Shown here piece by piece: positions 62,867 to 64,000 of a stretch of 64,000 nucleotides of DNA. The notes under the pieces were generated by a model that was not told where the DNA came from, did not search any database, and saw only the letters and a program-made list of their open reading frames with translations. Both the position numbers and the translations under genes were made by a program. The DNA comes from Tropicimonas aquimaris. GTDB taxonomy: Bacteria > Pseudomonadota > Alphaproteobacteria > Rhodobacterales > Rhodobacteraceae. The DNA lies in NCBI RefSeq assembly GCF_042676185.1, contig NZ_JBHTJT010000046.1, positions 163,899 to 227,898 of the forward strand, written 5' to 3'. Positions within the stretch are counted from its first letter, which is position 1, and each line of letters begins with the position of its first letter.

Positions 62867-63021
62867 ACCAAATGTCGGGATCAAGAGTGCCAAGGGCCTT
62901 GAAGCTAATGGAAATACTCGACTTTCGGCGAACGCCTTTCTGAGCTGACGAATTCGCCCTGTCCGATAGTGTCCCACCGGATGGTGTAAGAGCGCCGACC
63001 TTAGGAGAGGTCCGAGGCTGA

Positions 63022-63826
63022 TCAGGTCGCCACAGCGGGCAGCCTGACGGTTGGATCGTCGGTGACGCGAGCGAGAGTTTCAAGCGACATGTACCTTCGC
63101 GCACCTTCGCGCGACGGTCCACTCGTCGTTGGTCTCCAGCATCAGCGCTCTGACGAGCCGGATGATGGCTCCGTCTTTGGGAAAGATCCCAATCACGTCG
63201 GCCCTGCGCTTGATCTCGCGGTTCACCCGCTCAAGTGGGTTCGTGGAGGCGATCCGGGCCCAGTGCTCGCGGGGGAAGTCTATGGAGGTGAGGACGTTGT
63301 CACGGGAGACATCCATGAAGGTCCCGAGCTTTTCGACCTTCTCGCGCAATGCGTCGGCGACGATGTCCCACTGGGCCTCGCCGTCGGCCTTGCTCTCCTG
63401 AGCGAAGATCGTCTTCAGCATCGCCGCCACCGCCGTGCACTATTTGGCCGGGGCGTGTGCCAGCGCGTTTCGCATCCAGTGAACACGACATCTCTGGTGG
63501 GTAGCATTGAACACCCGCCGTGCAGCCGCCCGCAGGCCCTTGTGATCGTCGGCGATCATCAGCTTCACGCCGCGCAGGCCGCGGTCCGCCAGCGAACGCA
63601 GGAAGTACGTCCAGAAGGTCTCGGCCTCGGAAGGATCGCTGGCGATGCCCAGAACCTCCCGCTTGCCGTCCTCGTTCATAGCCACGGCCATTGTCACGGC
63701 ACGACTGACGATCCGTACGCTATCGCGGAACTTGAGGTAGGTGGCATCGAGCCAAAGTTAGGGCCAGGCGCCCTCCAGCGGCCGGGTGAGGAAGGCCTGC
63801 ACGCGCTCATAAATCTCGGCGCAGAG
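63022..63826 (-). pseudogene. IS256-family transposase pseudogene
   Basis: Reading minus strand, the DDE catalytic motifs are recognisable: Asp in LWLDATYLKFR, Asp in LMIADDHKGL, Glu in STNPLERVNREIKRR. The gene carries at least four lesions: the first 130 or so residues are missing, TAA replaces the usual Tyr in WPYLWLDAT (63758-63760), TAG replaces a Gln codon (63440-63442), and a 10-bp tandem duplication (63093-63112) shifts the frame near the C-terminus. Without the duplication the protein would end at 63022. It cannot be functional. Confidence 0.88.
63093..63112. repeat. 10-bp tandem duplication inside the transposase pseudogene
   Basis: ACCTTCGCGC occurs twice in direct succession. Removing one copy restores the normal transposase C-terminus (ARRYMSLETLARVTDD), so the duplication is a post-insertion mutation. 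Confidence 0.85.
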
Positions 63827-64000
63827 AGGTGGCTCAGTTTGTCTGAACAGGTTGAAGCCGTTTTCTAAGTGGATCTTCCGCTCTGTCATTGCCCCCTAAA
63901 ACTGGGCCACTAATTTGGCCGAGGAAGGGGGACAGGGGACTTCACCCCGTTTCTGGTCCGGTCGTCATGCGACCTTTCGGGTTGGTTGAAGTTGGGCTGC
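63827..64000. mobile_element. Probable end of a second IS element (IS21-like) cutting the IS256 copy
   Basis: At 63827 IS256 homology stops. The next 90 bases hold repeated motifs of the type GGTGGCTCAGTTTT (63828-63841), AAGTGGATCTTCC (63868-63880) and, inverted, TAGTGGCCCAGTTTTAGG (63912-63895). Arrays of such TGG-CCAGTTTT repeats resemble IS21-family termini. The rest of the window gives no recognisable gene. The family assignment is tentative. Confidence 0.35.

Larger units (their letters stand above)
62960..63826 (-). mobile_element. Decayed IS256-family insertion sequence
   Basis: The transposase frame and its 3' flank belong to an IS256-type element. Its outer end probably lies near 62965-62990, where GTCCCACCGGATGGTGTAA resembles IS256-type ends. 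The inner end is missing: homology stops at about 63826 at the boundary with another IS-like sequence. Boundaries are approximate. Confidence 0.65.

Overview
The window is high-GC DNA from an alphaproteobacterium, most likely a marine or brackish member of the Rhodobacterales (Roseobacter/Rhodobacter group). The evidence is a ccoNOQP block, a universal-stress gene, fnrL and an oxygen-independent coproporphyrinogen oxidase side by side with FNR-type boxes between them, a separate ccoGHIS operon, a TRAP transporter, a dimethylglycine-dehydrogenase-like protein, a glucosylglycerate gene pair and a class II ribonucleotide reductase. No genus can be fixed from the sequence alone.

Layout. 1-4597: minus-strand dipeptide ABC operon (dppA, an M24 aminopeptidase, dppB, partial dppC). 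4734-8527: molybdoenzyme accessory genes (MobA-like, XdhC/CoxF-like, CoxD-like AAA, CoxE-like vWA) with no hydroxylase subunits in view. 8620-11454: clpS, a HAD hydrolase and a D,D-carboxypeptidase with a SPOR domain. 11539-19874: the cbb3 oxidase system, ccoNOQP then ccoGHIS. 20074-23174: two-domain Usp, fnrL and hemN. 23199-29121: yejABEF-type peptide/microcin ABC operon. 29310-32273: membrane-anchored cytochrome c, pheA, an SRPBCC protein and nudC. 32496-36673: TAT-exported cpdB, then a gpgP/gpgS pair for the compatible solute glucosylglycerate. 36732-40911: RND efflux pump and adaptor. 41140-43447: octaheme c-type cytochrome with a membrane b-type cytochrome. 43914-55884: catabolic island (RpiR regulator, N-formylglutamate-amidohydrolase-like protein, TRAP transporter, glutamine-synthetase-like ligase, aldehyde and alcohol dehydrogenases, XRE-cupin regulator, FAD/GcvT demethylase). 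55981-60301: Mla/MCE lipid-transport operon. 60540-62804: nrdJ. 62960-64000: decayed IS256 transposase cut by another IS end.

The respiratory core is the most coherent part. FnrL is encoded next to at least four good FNR boxes, placed so as to control ccoNOQP/usp, ccoGHIS and fnrL/hemN. One more perfect box (16195-16208) lies in the 605-bp gap between ccoP and ccoG. It could drive a second ccoGHIS promoter to the left or a short structured RNA to the right that ends at the ccoP terminator.

The catabolic island looks like a pathway for an N-methylated amine or amino-alcohol in which the amine is gamma-glutamylated, but the substrate cannot be read from sequence. The octaheme cytochrome/cytochrome b pair is the least explained enzyme system here. 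Very long antisense open frames are an effect of the high GC content and were not annotated.
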